A stretch of 51,581 bases of DNA from Kangiellaceae bacterium (GTDB taxonomy: Bacteria > Pseudomonadota > Gammaproteobacteria > Enterobacterales > Kangiellaceae), in the NCBI GenBank assembly GCA_019090895.1, contig JAHRVB010000169.1, positions 1 to 51,581 of the forward strand. The letters are read 5' to 3'. Positions within the stretch are counted from its first letter, which is position 1, and the number at the start of each line of letters is the position of its first letter. Shown here one piece after another: positions 26,678 through 35,992 of this stretch. A model generated the notes under the pieces. That model was not told where the DNA came from. It was given only the letters and a program-made list of their open reading frames with translations, and did not search any database. The translations under genes were made by a program, and so were the position numbers.

Positions 26678-27385
26678 CTATTGATTCAAAAGGGTTGGTT
26701 GATTTAATCTTACTCGTTGATTTAACAATGCGAGCTGCGGTAATAGATTTTTACGGTCAAAAATAGTTTCGCGAGTAATGCTCGCCACGTTGCCAGAACT
26801 TTGGTAACTTTCCTGCCAAATATCAATTTGAGACAGACTCGCATAGTCAACTTTAATTCTTTGAAAAGGTGTGTTGGCAATGGCCCTTTGATTTAGGAAA
26901 TCAATATTTAGGCACCAAGCAATAAGGGTTCGAATCACCCCTCCATGAGTTACAAGTAAAATAGTCTTGCCCCCATGCCGCTCAAGTAAATTACTCAGAC
27001 CAACCATTACTCTATGATGGAAATCTCTTAAGCGTTCACCATTAGGCGGTGTATTGTTTACTGGGTTAGTTAGAAAATTCTGATATTCTTTCGGGAAGTC
27101 AGCCGCAATCTGTTGATATTTCAGCCCATCCCAATCACCAAAAAAACACTCTTTCCAATGTACATCTAATTCAATCTCAATGTTGTTTTCGCTGACAAAA
27201 TCCGCCGCAAAACAAGCACAACGCTTGAGCGGACTAGAGGCAACCACGGAAATTGAACCTAAATTTTGGCTGGCGACTCGCAGATTTCGATAACCTAAAT
27301 CACTCAAATCTAGATCCGTATGACCAAGCAAGCACCCCGTCTGTTCTGGCTCTCCATGCCTCAATAGTAATAACTTAGTCAGCAT
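26678..27385 (-). CDS. cobC: Alpha-ribazole phosphatase CobC (histidine phosphatase)
   Basis: Encodes 235 residues. The catalytic LLRHGEPEQTG at residue 8 onward, ASSPLKRCACFA, FGDWDGLKY, NPPNGE-like TPPNGERLRDF and VTHGGVIRTLIAW match CobC, which removes the 5'-phosphate from alpha-ribazole phosphate or adenosylcobalamin phosphate. It lies between cobU and cobQ in the riboswitch-2 operon, the usual CobC position. The C-terminal tail repeats LLPQLALLNQ and TLLNQ, a low-complexity leucine/asparagine extension that may be dispensable. Confidence 0.9.
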   Translation of the reverse strand: MLTKLLLLRHGEPEQTGCLLGHTDLDLSDLGYRNLRVASQNLGSISVVASSPLKRCACFAADFVSENNIEIELDVHWKECFFGDWDGLKYQQIAADFPKEYQNFLTNPVNNTPPNGERLRDFHHRVMVGLSNLLERHGGKTILLVTHGGVIRTLIAWCLNIDFLNQRAIANTPFQRIKVDYASLSQIDIWQESYQSSGNVASITRETIFDRKNLLPQLALLNQRVRLNQPTLLNQ

Positions 27386-27435
27386 TACTTATATACTCAA
27401 TAAAATCAGATTCGTTTGCATTTAAAAAAGTGTCG

Positions 27436-27969
27436 CTATGAAACATTCTTCAATTCCAGCGGCAGTCCGGCGGTAACCAATACGACTCGATTGGCAACCT
27501 GAGCAATATGTTGATTTAGCCAACCAGCTTGATCCACAAACTCTCGACTTAATTGCCCCAAGGGAACAATACCACTTCCAACTTCATTACTAACCAAAAT
27601 AACGTTTGATTTGGTTTCTGCAAGAACGTCAACTAACTGCTGTTTTTCTTGTTGCCAAAACTGTTGTTGACTGGAATCATCTTCGACCAGACAAATCCAA
27701 TTTGATAACCAAAGCGTTAAACAATCCACCAAAATAGTCTGTTGTTCTCTGCCAGCCTGGAAAATTGCATGACTTAATTTAAAAGGTTCTTCAACTAACG
27801 ACCATGCGCGTGGACGGGAACGTTTATGATATTTTATTCTGTCAATCATTTCATCGTCTTTTGCGGTTGCTGTCGCAATGTAACAGACAGCTTCTTTGTG
27901 GAGCTTGGCCAATTGTTCTGCGTAACTGCTTTTTCCGGAGCGAGCACCACCTAATATAAGTTGAATCAT
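27436..27969 (-). CDS. cobU: Adenosylcobinamide kinase / GMP transferase CobU
   Basis: This 177-residue enzyme phosphorylates adenosylcobinamide and then attaches GMP to give adenosylcobinamide-GDP. The P-loop GGARSGKS is at 7-14, followed by SYAEQLA, YIATATAKDDEM, RIKYHKRSRP, TILVDCLTLWLSN and VSNEVGSGIVP, all CobU/CobP hallmarks. The ATG overlaps the cobS stop (ATGA). Normal family length. Confidence 0.96.
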   Translation of the reverse strand: MIQLILGGARSGKSSYAEQLAKLHKEAVCYIATATAKDDEMIDRIKYHKRSRPRAWSLVEEPFKLSHAIFQAGREQQTILVDCLTLWLSNWICLVEDDSSQQQFWQQEKQQLVDVLAETKSNVILVSNEVGSGIVPLGQLSREFVDQAGWLNQHIAQVANRVVLVTAGLPLELKNVS

Positions 27970-28754
27970 AAAACTAATCCGTCACTGGCGTTGAAATCAC
28001 TGACACCTATAATGGTTAAATAAATAACCACTTCAGCAATCTGCTGAGCTGCTCCTAAGGTATCTCCAGTAAAGCCACCTATTTGAATTCGATACAGTTT
28101 GCTAAGAACGAAAAATACGATAAGTAACATTAAAACAATCAACAATGCACTAGAAGGGAGGAGCAATAAGCTCAGCAGACCAATCCCTAAATTAATAAGC
28201 AAATCTTTTAACTTGAGTTTTTCTGCCAGCGGTTTAACTTTGGATAACCCATCATCCGTCACGTATGGAAGTGAATATATCAAAGAGGTCGATATACTTC
28301 GACTAAGCGAATGCGCCACAATTAACGGTAGACCTATATTTTGAATCTGGTTAAGCGCTACAAACTTTAGACTCAAAGCGAACCAAATGGCTACTGCGCC
28401 ATAAGTCCCAAGCCGAGAGTCCTTCATAATTAAGAGTTTCTGTTGTTTTTCCCACCCGCCACCGAAACCATCACATGTATCGGCCAATCCGTCTTCATGA
28501 AAACTACCGGTTAACAGAATTCCAAACAACATGGACATTATAATCGCCAACTGATTATTTAATATCTGTTCAAATAACAGGAAGCAACCTCCACAAAGCA
28601 GTCCTACACACCAACCGACTAGCGAAAAGTATCGACTCGCCTTGTTGAGATTAGTCTGACTAAAATCAACCCATTTTGGTACCGGAATGCGAGTAAAAAA
28701 AGCCCATGCAATCAATGCTAAATTGAGCTCTTTTTGTAGGTCGAGTTTATTCAT
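27966..28754 (-). CDS. cobS: Adenosylcobinamide-GDP ribazoletransferase CobS
   Basis: This 262-residue membrane enzyme joins adenosylcobinamide-GDP and alpha-ribazole (phosphate) to form cobalamin (phosphate). It shows AWAFFTRIPVPKWV near the N-terminus, the metal-binding FHEDGLADTCDGFGGG, and KDSRLGTYGAVAIW, with about six membrane helices. The end GGFTGDTLGAAQQIAEV matches the family. Overlaps cobU by four bases and follows cobT by 14 bases. Confidence 0.96.
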   Translation of the reverse strand: MNKLDLQKELNLALIAWAFFTRIPVPKWVDFSQTNLNKASRYFSLVGWCVGLLCGGCFLLFEQILNNQLAIIMSMLFGILLTGSFHEDGLADTCDGFGGGWEKQQKLLIMKDSRLGTYGAVAIWFALSLKFVALNQIQNIGLPLIVAHSLSRSISTSLIYSLPYVTDDGLSKVKPLAEKLKLKDLLINLGIGLLSLLLLPSSALLIVLMLLIVFFVLSKLYRIQIGGFTGDTLGAAQQIAEVVIYLTIIGVSDFNASDGLVL

Positions 28755-28768
28755 TATTTTGACTATTA

Positions 28769-29851
28769 TTAAACCTGTTCAATGCCCGCACTATCAAAAC
28801 TAGCCATATCATTGTAAAAACTGGCTGCCGCTCTAATTAACGGTAACGCGAGTGCAGCACCAGTCCCCTCTCCTAACCTTAAACCTAAATCCAACAGAGG
28901 TTTTACTCCAAGGGATTGCAGCATCATTCGATGCCCCTGTTCTTCAGATTGGTGACAAAATACCATGTAATCAAAACAGCTTTTGTTGTATTTAAAAGCT
29001 AATAAAGCAGCTGCGGATGCAATATAACCATCCACTAGAATAACCTTCTTGTGTTCTGCTGCGGTGAGCATCGCACCAACAATTTGTACGATTTCGAATC
29101 CTCCAAAGCTCGCCATCACTTGAATAGGATCGTTGAATTTTTCTCCTAATCGTTTTCGATGATATTCTACCGCAGTCGATATTAATCGAATTTTCGTTTT
29201 CAACTGTTCTTCAGTAATTCCAGTTCCTCTCCCGACACATTCTTCCACCGGCAAATTCATTATCGCAGCCTGAATAGCCGTCGACGCAGAGGTATTTCCT
29301 ATTCCCATTTCTCCAAACGCAAGAATATTACTTCCTTTAGCGATATGCCTTTCGACAACGGTTCTTCCGTACTTAAGACCTCGTTCAACTTGAAGTTCAG
29401 ACATCGCAGCCTGCTCCACCATATTTTCGGTTCCACAACCTAACGACTGTTGAGTCAAATTGTCTCTATCGATAGGAACTAAGATACCAGCATCGATGAT
29501 TTCCAGTTCGATTTCATTGGTTCGACAGAAACAATTAATTGCTGCGCCACCATCTAAAAAGTTATTGACCATTTGTTGAGTCACTTCTGGGGGAGCGATA
29601 CTGACACCATGTTTTGCGATTCCATGATCACCTGCAAAAATGAGCATGGCGGGTCGTTCAATCTGCAATGGGTCTGCAATCGTTAACTTTCCCTCCACTT
29701 CGTTAGAGTCGTGTTCGTCCAAAATCAATGCTAATTTTAAAGCTAAAGATTCCAATTCGCCGAGTGCCCCTATTGGTTTTGTTTTTTGATCAATTTTTTT
29801 TTGTATACGAGCTGTGCGTGTACGATCTAACGGTACTATATTAAACATCAA
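28769..29851 (-). CDS. cobT: Nicotinate-nucleotide-dimethylbenzimidazole phosphoribosyltransferase CobT
   Basis: This 360-residue enzyme activates the lower-ligand base to alpha-ribazole phosphate. Signature segments are KPIGALGELE, IFAGDHGIAKHGVSIAPPEVTQQMVNNF (read in parts), FGEMGIGNTSAS, RGTGI, VDGYIASAAAL, and the catalytic-glutamate region GLRLGEGTGAALALPLI. Standard length. No bluB or other benzimidazole-forming gene is seen in the window, so the base may be scavenged or made from a gene elsewhere. Confidence 0.96.
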   Translation of the reverse strand: MMFNIVPLDRTRTARIQKKIDQKTKPIGALGELESLALKLALILDEHDSNEVEGKLTIADPLQIERPAMLIFAGDHGIAKHGVSIAPPEVTQQMVNNFLDGGAAINCFCRTNEIELEIIDAGILVPIDRDNLTQQSLGCGTENMVEQAAMSELQVERGLKYGRTVVERHIAKGSNILAFGEMGIGNTSASTAIQAAIMNLPVEECVGRGTGITEEQLKTKIRLISTAVEYHRKRLGEKFNDPIQVMASFGGFEIVQIVGAMLTAAEHKKVILVDGYIASAAALLAFKYNKSCFDYMVFCHQSEEQGHRMMLQSLGVKPLLDLGLRLGEGTGAALALPLIRAAASFYNDMASFDSAGIEQV

Positions 29852-29873
29852 TTTCTTAATTTCCTGACAAAGA

Positions 29874-30881
29874 TTAAATACGACTTCTTGTTTTTAAAAT
29901 AACAAAGAAAAATAAACTTCCAATAGCCGAGGTAACGATACCTACGGGTAAAACTTGTGCTTCGAGAAAGGAATGAGCGATTACGTCAACCCAAATCATA
30001 AAGCTACCACCTAGAGTGATGCACATAAACAACACTTTATGTAGCTGAGAGCCGACAATAAATCGACAAATATGCGGTATCATTAATCCGACAAACCCAA
30101 TCCCTCCGACTTGTGCCACCAATACCGCTGTAATAATTGAACAAATAATAAGCATTGCTAATCTCAGTTGATTCACAGGAACACCAAGAGTAAACGCGCC
30201 TTCATCGCCTGCTTGAATCGCACTGATCCAACGACGATAAACAACGAACAATGCAATGCCGATAAAAGTGGTTAGAGTAGGTAAAGGTAAATCTCCCCAA
30301 TCGCTATTGGCAAAACTCCCCATCATCCAAAACAGCAGTGCACTGGCGGTTTCTGGGTCAGAGTAATATATAACTAAACTGGTAAACGCACCGAGCATAA
30401 ACGACACAGCAACCCCCGACAATAATAGCCTTTCTACTTGAGTAGCCGAGCGTCCAGCTAGTGTCAGCATAAGCAAGACAGAACTAATCCCGCCAATTAG
30501 TGCTCCAAGAGTAATTGAAATAGCTGAGCTTGATACAGTCCAAATCACCAATACCGCACCTAACGCAGAACCGGAGGAAATACCAAACAGATACGGGTCT
30601 GCAAGCGGGTTTCGCGTAATCGATTGCAAAATTGCGCCAGTCACAGAAAGCCCGATTCCTGTTAGCAATGCCATTAAGATTCTAGGTAAACGAATTTGCC
30701 AGACAATTTTCTGATAAAGTACTTCGACACCACAATTATCAGGACGATGAGGACAGACAAATACACTTTGAAAAACGTTATCTAACGAAACTTGAACGCT
30801 ACCGACTGAGGTCGCAAACATAATACTAAATATTAATAAGCAGACAGATGCGATTACAAATACTGAGAAATTTAATTTCAT
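29874..30881 (-). CDS. btuC: Cobalamin ABC transporter permease BtuC (FecCD family)
   Basis: This 335-residue inner-membrane permease has about ten helices. FecCD-family motifs include RLPRILMALLTGIGLSVTGAILQ, NPLADPYLFGISSGSALGA, WMMGSFANSDW, and GFVGLMIPHICRFIVG. The ATG overlaps the btuD stop (ATGA). With BtuD and BtuF it forms the corrinoid importer; placement behind a cobalamin riboswitch fixes the substrate better than the sequence alone, since FecCD permeases also carry siderophores. Confidence 0.93.
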   Translation of the reverse strand: MKLNFSVFVIASVCLLIFSIMFATSVGSVQVSLDNVFQSVFVCPHRPDNCGVEVLYQKIVWQIRLPRILMALLTGIGLSVTGAILQSITRNPLADPYLFGISSGSALGAVLVIWTVSSSAISITLGALIGGISSVLLMLTLAGRSATQVERLLLSGVAVSFMLGAFTSLVIYYSDPETASALLFWMMGSFANSDWGDLPLPTLTTFIGIALFVVYRRWISAIQAGDEGAFTLGVPVNQLRLAMLIICSIITAVLVAQVGGIGFVGLMIPHICRFIVGSQLHKVLFMCITLGGSFMIWVDVIAHSFLEAQVLPVGIVTSAIGSLFFFVILKTRSRI

Positions 30882-31753
30882 TGATCGAGCCCGAAATCAA
30901 AGGTGATTCGATTTCCTAAATGAAACGGATGGGCGTCTACTTGTGCGCTGATATTAAAAACTTCTTTCAAGTTCTGTTGAGTTAATACCCTTTGTGGTGA
31001 TCCGCTAGTAACAATTTTCCCTTCGTTCATCAAGATCAATCGATCACAAAAAGCTGAGGCCATATTTAAATCGTGAATACTTAACAATACTGTCACTTGC
31101 ATTTCTTTCGCCAGTTTCAATACATCAACTTGATGTTGAACATCAAGATGGTTGGTCGGTTCATCGAGTATCAGCACTTGAGTTCTTTGCACGATCGCTC
31201 TTGCGACCATTACTCTTTGTTTTTCTCCACCGGATAATGTGTTGAATGGGTCTTGGAGCTTGTCAACTAGCTCGACTTTTTGGATGGCTCGTTGCACGAT
31301 CTGACGATCATTTTCCGAAGCTAACGACAGCAACGGTCTATGAGGAATCAACCCAAGCGCAACCACGTCATAAACAGATAAATCAAATTGGGTTGGTGGT
31401 TCTTGAACTAATACAGCGATATGTTGCGCTACCTCTCTTCGAGAGTAGTTTTGTAATCGTTTCTCTCTAAAAAAAACTGTACCACTTGTTGGTTTATTTT
31501 TGCCGTACAAACATCGGAGTAATGAAGATTTACCTGCTCCATTAGGTCCTATAAGCCCAACGAACTCACCCTGCTTAATTGAAAAGCTTATATCATCTAA
31601 AATCGTTTTGCTTTCGACAATCCAACTAATACTTTCAACCAGAAAAATCTCACTTCCATCAGAGTTCTCCAAATTTTGTTTCCGACCAGAATCGCACGCA
31701 CTAACTTCATGCGAGTCTATATCTTCTAGCTGTGTATGCAAAATACTCGTCAA
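30878..31753 (-). CDS. btuD: Cobalamin ABC transporter ATPase BtuD
   Basis: A 291-residue ATPase of the FecE/BtuD class. Walker A is GPNGAGKS, the signature LSGGEKQR, Walker B LILDEPTNHLD, and the switch His lies in SIHDLN. An N-terminal extension of about 40 residues (acidic, with SACDSGRKQ) precedes the nucleotide-binding fold and is longer than usual. The start is TTG 31751-31753 with GAGG nine bases upstream; no ATG lies near. First gene of the nine-gene riboswitch-2 operon. Confidence 0.92.
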   Translation of the reverse strand: MTSILHTQLEDIDSHEVSACDSGRKQNLENSDGSEIFLVESISWIVESKTILDDISFSIKQGEFVGLIGPNGAGKSSLLRCLYGKNKPTSGTVFFREKRLQNYSRREVAQHIAVLVQEPPTQFDLSVYDVVALGLIPHRPLLSLASENDRQIVQRAIQKVELVDKLQDPFNTLSGGEKQRVMVARAIVQRTQVLILDEPTNHLDVQHQVDVLKLAKEMQVTVLLSIHDLNMASAFCDRLILMNEGKIVTSGSPQRVLTQQNLKEVFNISAQVDAHPFHLGNRITFDFGLDQ

Positions 31754-31934
31754 AATCTAAAGCCTCTTTAATCAATAAGCCTCTGGCAAACTGAGTATGC
31801 TAGGTATTTTCCGAGAAAATGAGTCTCGACTGGAAAGAAAAATTCTCAATCGACGAGTAGTACATAAATTCGAGTCAAAACCGAATGTACTATCAATAGG
31901 TATCTGATGAGGTAAGCGAAGAGAAAAAATAAAA

Positions 31935-31973
31935 GAGAGTTCTCACCACCGCTCAACCGAGTTACCCGCTCGG
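31935..31973 (-). terminator. Candidate attenuator downstream of riboswitch 2
   Basis: On the minus strand the stem CCGAG/CTCGG (31957-31973) is followed by the palindrome GAGAACTCTC (31935-31944) and then by TTTTATTTTTT. The short stems make it a weak candidate, but position between aptamer and btuD fits a transcription attenuator. Confidence 0.4.
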
Positions 31974-32004
31974 AAAAGTATAAAATAACACTTGGCTTAC
32001 AAAT

Positions 32005-32155
32005 AGAGTGGCCAATGAATCGGAAGGTGTCCTGGCTCGCGAAACATCATAACTAATGACAATCGCTTACAGTTGCGGGCACAGCCGTGGACTCTAACCA
32101 CGTTCCCCTATGCAATTCAGCGATCGATTGTAACATACTGAATCTTGAGATTAAC
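32005..32155 (-). ncRNA. Cobalamin riboswitch 2 (upstream of btuD operon)
   Basis: On the minus strand the core reads AGGGGAACGTGG, AGTCCAC and GGCTGTGCCCGCAACTGTAA (complement of 32068-32087). The 3' element AGCCAGGACACCTTCC (complement of 32022-32037) follows, matching the conserved cobalamin aptamer. A hairpin ATTCAG/CTGAAT precedes the core. It should control btuD-btuC-cobTSU-cobC-cobQ-btuR-btuF. Outer limits are approximate. Confidence 0.92.
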
Positions 32156-32331
32156 GGTACAATTCAGTATTTTCCCCGGTCAAAACTCAATCGACATTCA
32201 CTCCTGTCGCAGTAATTACGATAAAATGTTCATGGAAGGTTAAATTTTAACCAGTTTTACTGTATTAATCCTTCAGTTTCTGAGAGAATACGCGCCCTTA
32301 AAATCCCTGCACACCAGAGTTATCCTTTATT

Positions 32332-34485
32332 ATGCAGAAGTTGACCGAACATTTGTTTGCCTATCCAAAATATTGGGCTGAGTGCTATGGGCGAGCGAAA
32401 TTTCTTCCAATGTCACGTGATGAAATGGATCAGTTAGGTTGGGATAGCTGCGATATTATTATCATTTCGGGCGATGCCTATGTTGATCATCCAAGTTTTG
32501 GAATGGCGGTAATCGGTCGATTTTTGGAATCTCAAGGATTCAGAGTAGGGATTATTTCCCAGCCCGATTGGAATGATCCAGAGGCTTTCAAAAGTCTCGG
32601 AGAGCCGAACCTGTTCTTTGGCATCACAGCTGGCAACATGGATTCGATGATTAATCGCTACACCGCTGACAAGAAAGTGAGAAACGATGATGCCTACACG
32701 CCTCACGGCGTGGCGGGAAAGCGGCCTGATCGTTCGGTCATCGTATATACCCAGAAATGTCGCGAAGCTTATCCAAATACGCCGACGGTTATCGGCGGAA
32801 TAGAAGCTAGCTTACGGCGAATTGCTCAATATGATTATTGGAGCGATGAAGTCAGGCGCTCGGTGCTTGTTGATTCAGCCGCGGACATACTATTGTATGG
32901 TAATGCTGAAAGAGCAATGGCTGAAATAGCGCATCAAGTATCTCTTGGGCGACACATTAAAGATTTAACCGATATTCCAGGAACAGCCATTGTTCGTGAT
33001 GAGATCCCCAATGGATGGAGCGAAGTCGACTCGACTAGAATTGACTGGCCATCAGATAAAGAACTATTGAAAGACCAGGGGAAAATGAATCCTTATGAAT
33101 ATAAAGAGCCTAGCTCCCCTGATTGTCAGTCAAAGCAAGAAAATAAGAAGGCCGCAGTAAACAGTGACTCAGTCCCTATCAGTTTCCAACCCAACACTGT
33201 AGTTCCTATGCCATTAATGGGAAAAGCCGGACTGGATAATAAAACGACGGTGATTAGACTCCCATCGTTCGAAAAGATCAAAGGCGATTCTGCTCTTTAC
33301 GCTCATGCTTCGCGAATATTGCACTTGGAATCCAATCCACACAATGCGAGAGTTTTGGTTCAAAAGCACGGAAGTAAAGAGGTGTGGGTGAACACACCAC
33401 CAATCCCACTTGAAACCAATGAAATTGATGGCGTGTTTGATCTAGAATACGAACGGGTGCCACATCCAAGTTATGGTGATGCGAAAATTCCAGCCTATGA
33501 CATGATTCGTTTCTCTGTAAACATAATGCGCGGCTGTTTTGGTGGCTGTACTTTTTGTTCAATCACCGAACATGAAGGCAGGGTCATTCAAAGCCGTTCT
33601 CAAGACTCTGTGATCAAAGAAATTGAGGACATGCGAGATAAAGTTCCCGGTTTCACTGGCACAGTATCAGATTTGGGTGGTCCGACATCCAATATGTACC
33701 ATCTTAATTGCAAAGATGATGATATACAGAAAAACTGTCGTAAGTTATCGTGTGTGTATCCAGTCATTTGTAAAAACCTAATCACCGATCATAGTCAAAC
33801 CACTCAACTCTATCGAAAAGCACGAGCCGTACCAGGCGTTAAACGAGTGGCTATTGCATCAGGGCTAAGATATGACCTTGCGGTCGAAGACCCTGAATAT
33901 GTGAGGGAATTAGTCACTCATCACGTAGGGGGCTACTTAAAAATAGCGCCAGAGCACAGTGAGAAAAATACCCTTGAAAAAATGATGAAACCTGAAATGG
34001 ATCGTTATGATGACTTCAAGAATATGTTTGAAAAGTTCTCCAAAGAAGCCGGAAAGAAACAATATCTGATTCCTTATTTTATCGCAGCTCATCCTGGGTG
34101 TGACGATACTGACATGCTGAACTTAGCACTGTGGTTAAAACGCAATAAATTTAGGCTTGATCAAGTACAGAACTTTTACCCTTCACCGATGTCTTTGGCA
34201 ACGGCAATGTACCATTCTGAGAAAAATCCGCTAAGCAAAGTCAGTTACAAGAGCGAGTCAGTTTATACGGAAAAAGATTTCGAAAGAAGACGGCTTCATA
34301 AGGGCTTTCTTCGCTATCACGATGAACGAAACTGGCCTATGTTAAGAGAAGCGTTAGTTGAAATGAAACGAACCGATCTAATTGGTAACGGCCCTAACCA
34401 GCTGATCCCTGCAGAAGAAAAAACAAGGTTCAGTAAACATAAACAGTATCTAGCTCATTCAAAGCGACATTCAACAAAAGCCTAA
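32332..34485 (+). CDS. YgiQ-family radical SAM protein
   Basis: Encodes 717 residues. The N-terminal UPF0313 domain begins with [25 protein letters not shown]. The radical SAM domain has the CxxxCxxC cluster in [10 protein letters not shown] (cysteines near 402, 406, 409). Further family segments are [23 protein letters not shown] and [18 protein letters not shown]. The substrate of YgiQ is not known to me. It is transcribed away from the cobalamin operon, sharing its upstream region with riboswitch 2; a cobalamin link is not implied, as no B12-binding domain is seen. Convergent with the siroheme decarboxylase pair. Confidence 0.93.
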   Translation: MQKLTEHLFAYPKYWAECYGRAKFLPMSRDEMDQLGWDSCDIIIISGDAYVDHPSFGMAVIGRFLESQGFRVGIISQPDWNDPEAFKSLGEPNLFFGITAGNMDSMINRYTADKKVRNDDAYTPHGVAGKRPDRSVIVYTQKCREAYPNTPTVIGGIEASLRRIAQYDYWSDEVRRSVLVDSAADILLYGNAERAMAEIAHQVSLGRHIKDLTDIPGTAIVRDEIPNGWSEVDSTRIDWPSDKELLKDQGKMNPYEYKEPSSPDCQSKQENKKAAVNSDSVPISFQPNTVVPMPLMGKAGLDNKTTVIRLPSFEKIKGDSALYAHASRILHLESNPHNARVLVQKHGSKEVWVNTPPIPLETNEIDGVFDLEYERVPHPSYGDAKIPAYDMIRFSVNIMRGCFGGCTFCSITEHEGRVIQSRSQDSVIKEIEDMRDKVPGFTGTVSDLGGPTSNMYHLNCKDDDIQKNCRKLSCVYPVICKNLITDHSQTTQLYRKARAVPGVKRVAIASGLRYDLAVEDPEYVRELVTHHVGGYLKIAPEHSEKNTLEKMMKPEMDRYDDFKNMFEKFSKEAGKKQYLIPYFIAAHPGCDDTDMLNLALWLKRNKFRLDQVQNFYPSPMSLATAMYHSEKNPLSKVSYKSESVYTEKDFERRRLHKGFLRYHDERNWPMLREALVEMKRTDLIGNGPNQLIPAEEKTRFSKHKQYLAHSKRHSTKA

Positions 34486-34526
34486 AAGTACTTAATTTCA
34501 AACTAGTTGAAGGAGCATAGCAACGA

Positions 34527-35006
34527 CTATCCGTCTTGCCGCGCTCCGGTATGCTTAAAAGTTTCGGTTGAGATCATCACATCACAGGCATAATTTTCAA
34601 TTCCGTTTGAAGAGACGATATGATTGAGTTCAGCAAGTACTTCTTGTTTTGTTTTACCATGAATCAGAGTGAATAAATTATAAGGCCAATCTGGCAATTG
34701 TCTTTTTCGCCGATAACATAGGCTTATTTTTTCCTGCAAACCTAGTAGCGCACCAATTTGATCGACTTCCTCGTCGGGAATATCCCACACAACAATAGCG
34801 TTTTCGACATAACCTACCGATTCCTGATCTATTACCATACCGAATCGGCTAACCACGTTGGTTTCGACCAGGTCTTGGACAAACTCTAACAGGAGCTCTT
34901 CAGTGACTCCCGATTTTTCAGCCAACTCTTTGTAGGGTTCATCACAAATCGGTAATCCTCGCGAGAGATGTTTCATGATTTTTCGTTGCTGGTTTATATC
35001 GATCAT
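34527..35006 (-). CDS. Siroheme decarboxylase-type subunit (AhbB / NirG-H-like)
   Basis: A 159-residue protein of the AsnC/Lrp-like fold: an N-terminal winged helix (MKHLSRGLPICDEPYKELAEKSG in parts) and a C-terminal ferredoxin-like domain. The segment CYRRKRQLPDWPYNLFTLIHG is the hallmark of AhbB and the heme d1 proteins NirG/H, not of amino-acid-responsive Lrp regulators. With its partner it would decarboxylate siroheme to 12,18-didecarboxysiroheme. The ATG overlaps the partner's stop by four bases. No nirS, nirJ, nirF, nirE or ahbC/D gene lies in the window. Confidence 0.82.
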   Translation of the reverse strand: MIDINQQRKIMKHLSRGLPICDEPYKELAEKSGVTEELLLEFVQDLVETNVVSRFGMVIDQESVGYVENAIVVWDIPDEEVDQIGALLGLQEKISLCYRRKRQLPDWPYNLFTLIHGKTKQEVLAELNHIVSSNGIENYACDVMISTETFKHTGARQDG

Positions 35007-35449
35007 AGGGTAATCACCATATCACTGTGATAAGACTCCAATATAGGTAAATTGAGCATTGGAAAATCCATATGCAATCTCAGATCAGCCAATGCGGAAT
35101 TTAACTTATCTTCAGAATTACTTTGTATGACAAACCATAAATTAAATTCGTGTTCGCGTAAGTAATTGTGAGTTACGTCTTCATAAGAGTTAATGAGATG
35201 AGCAATATCGTTAATTCGATCAGGTGGTACTTTGAGCGCAGCCAAAGTACTGAAACCATCATTTTTTCTTTTCGCAATTGAGCCAAACCGACTCACAACA
35301 CCTATTTCACGAAGTTCGTTTAAACGACTAATGACCCAAGATTTATCAAGCCCCAACTCCTTTGAGATTTGTGCAAACGGATCTTTGCAAAGCGGGAAGT
35401 TTCGCTGAACTCGATTAATCAACTTAATATCGTCGTCACTCAATTCCAT
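35003..35449 (-). CDS. Siroheme decarboxylase-type subunit (AhbA / NirD-L-like)
   Basis: This 148-residue AsnC/Lrp-like protein is the upstream partner of the pair. It begins DDIKLINRVQRNFPLCKDPF, the family's N-terminal winged helix, and carries VVSRFGSIAKRKNDGF and the key HNYLREHEFNLWFVIQS segment, the AhbA/NirD-L pattern. Automated annotation may call it a Lrp/AsnC regulator. Two separate subunits, coupled by ATGA overlap, is the arrangement of heterodimeric siroheme decarboxylases. Whether it serves heme d1 or another tetrapyrrole route is unknown here. Confidence 0.82.
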   Translation of the reverse strand: MELSDDDIKLINRVQRNFPLCKDPFAQISKELGLDKSWVISRLNELREIGVVSRFGSIAKRKNDGFSTLAALKVPPDRINDIAHLINSYEDVTHNYLREHEFNLWFVIQSNSEDKLNSALADLRLHMDFPMLNLPILESYHSDMVITL

Positions 35450-35992
35450 AGGTATTTCTGGCCCTCAACCTAATTAACACGAGAACACTGTCAGCTCATA
35501 TAGGGTTCATGGGCTGCAGGATTCATTGACTATAGTATATGTTTTTTGATAATAGAAAGCCAAAACTATGCCTATCGAAACGAGAAGCAATACAAGAAGA
35601 TAACTCGTAAGTAGTATAAATTGACCACCACAATATTTGATTATGGCTGTGTGCACCTATTCAACTGATAATTTGGACTACAATTCTTCGAATATAAATA
35701 TTAGGCTGATCTCTTACAAAAAAATGAGAACAAGCGACTATTTAGATTAAGTGGATCCGATTAAACTAATAATCAGTTGTAATAAATAGGGCGAATGAGT
35801 GGCTGAAGCATCATTCAAATATCCCTAAATAAAAATGCTATTAGCGGCTACAATGAACCACACGCATCTCTTAATGAGATAATACTCTACAATCGTAAAA
35901 ACATCTGGCAAGAAATTTATCACTAAATTTGTCAGCATGGTTTTGACCATGTTAGTCTTTACCGGCTGACATAATGAAAAGGATTATGTTCG
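35450..35992. other. Long intergenic region with nested inverted repeat
   Basis: No gene supported in 543 bases of AT-rich sequence between divergent units. At its right end, 35930-35971 holds nested repeats: TGTCAGC/GCTGACA outside and CATGGT/ACCATG (4-base loop) inside, ending 21 bases before the small ORF. The promoters of the siroheme pair (minus) and of the small ORF-egtBD unit (plus) must lie here, but I see no convincing consensus. Confidence 0.5.

Noticed and set aside
32006..32013. GGCCACTC on the minus strand as the B12 box of riboswitch 2.
   Set aside because: It lies after the terminal AGCCAGGACACC element, outside the canonical order, so it is probably coincidental or part of the expression platform.
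32238..32252. GGTTAAATTTTAACC inverted repeat upstream of ygiQ.
   Set aside because: Short, AT-rich, and with a single-base centre; expected by chance in such sequence.
34527..35449. Annotation of the pair as Lrp/AsnC transcription regulators.
   Set aside because: The HNYLREHEFNLWF and CYRRKRQLPDWPYNLF segments are decarboxylase hallmarks; ordinary Lrp ligand-domain features are not seen.
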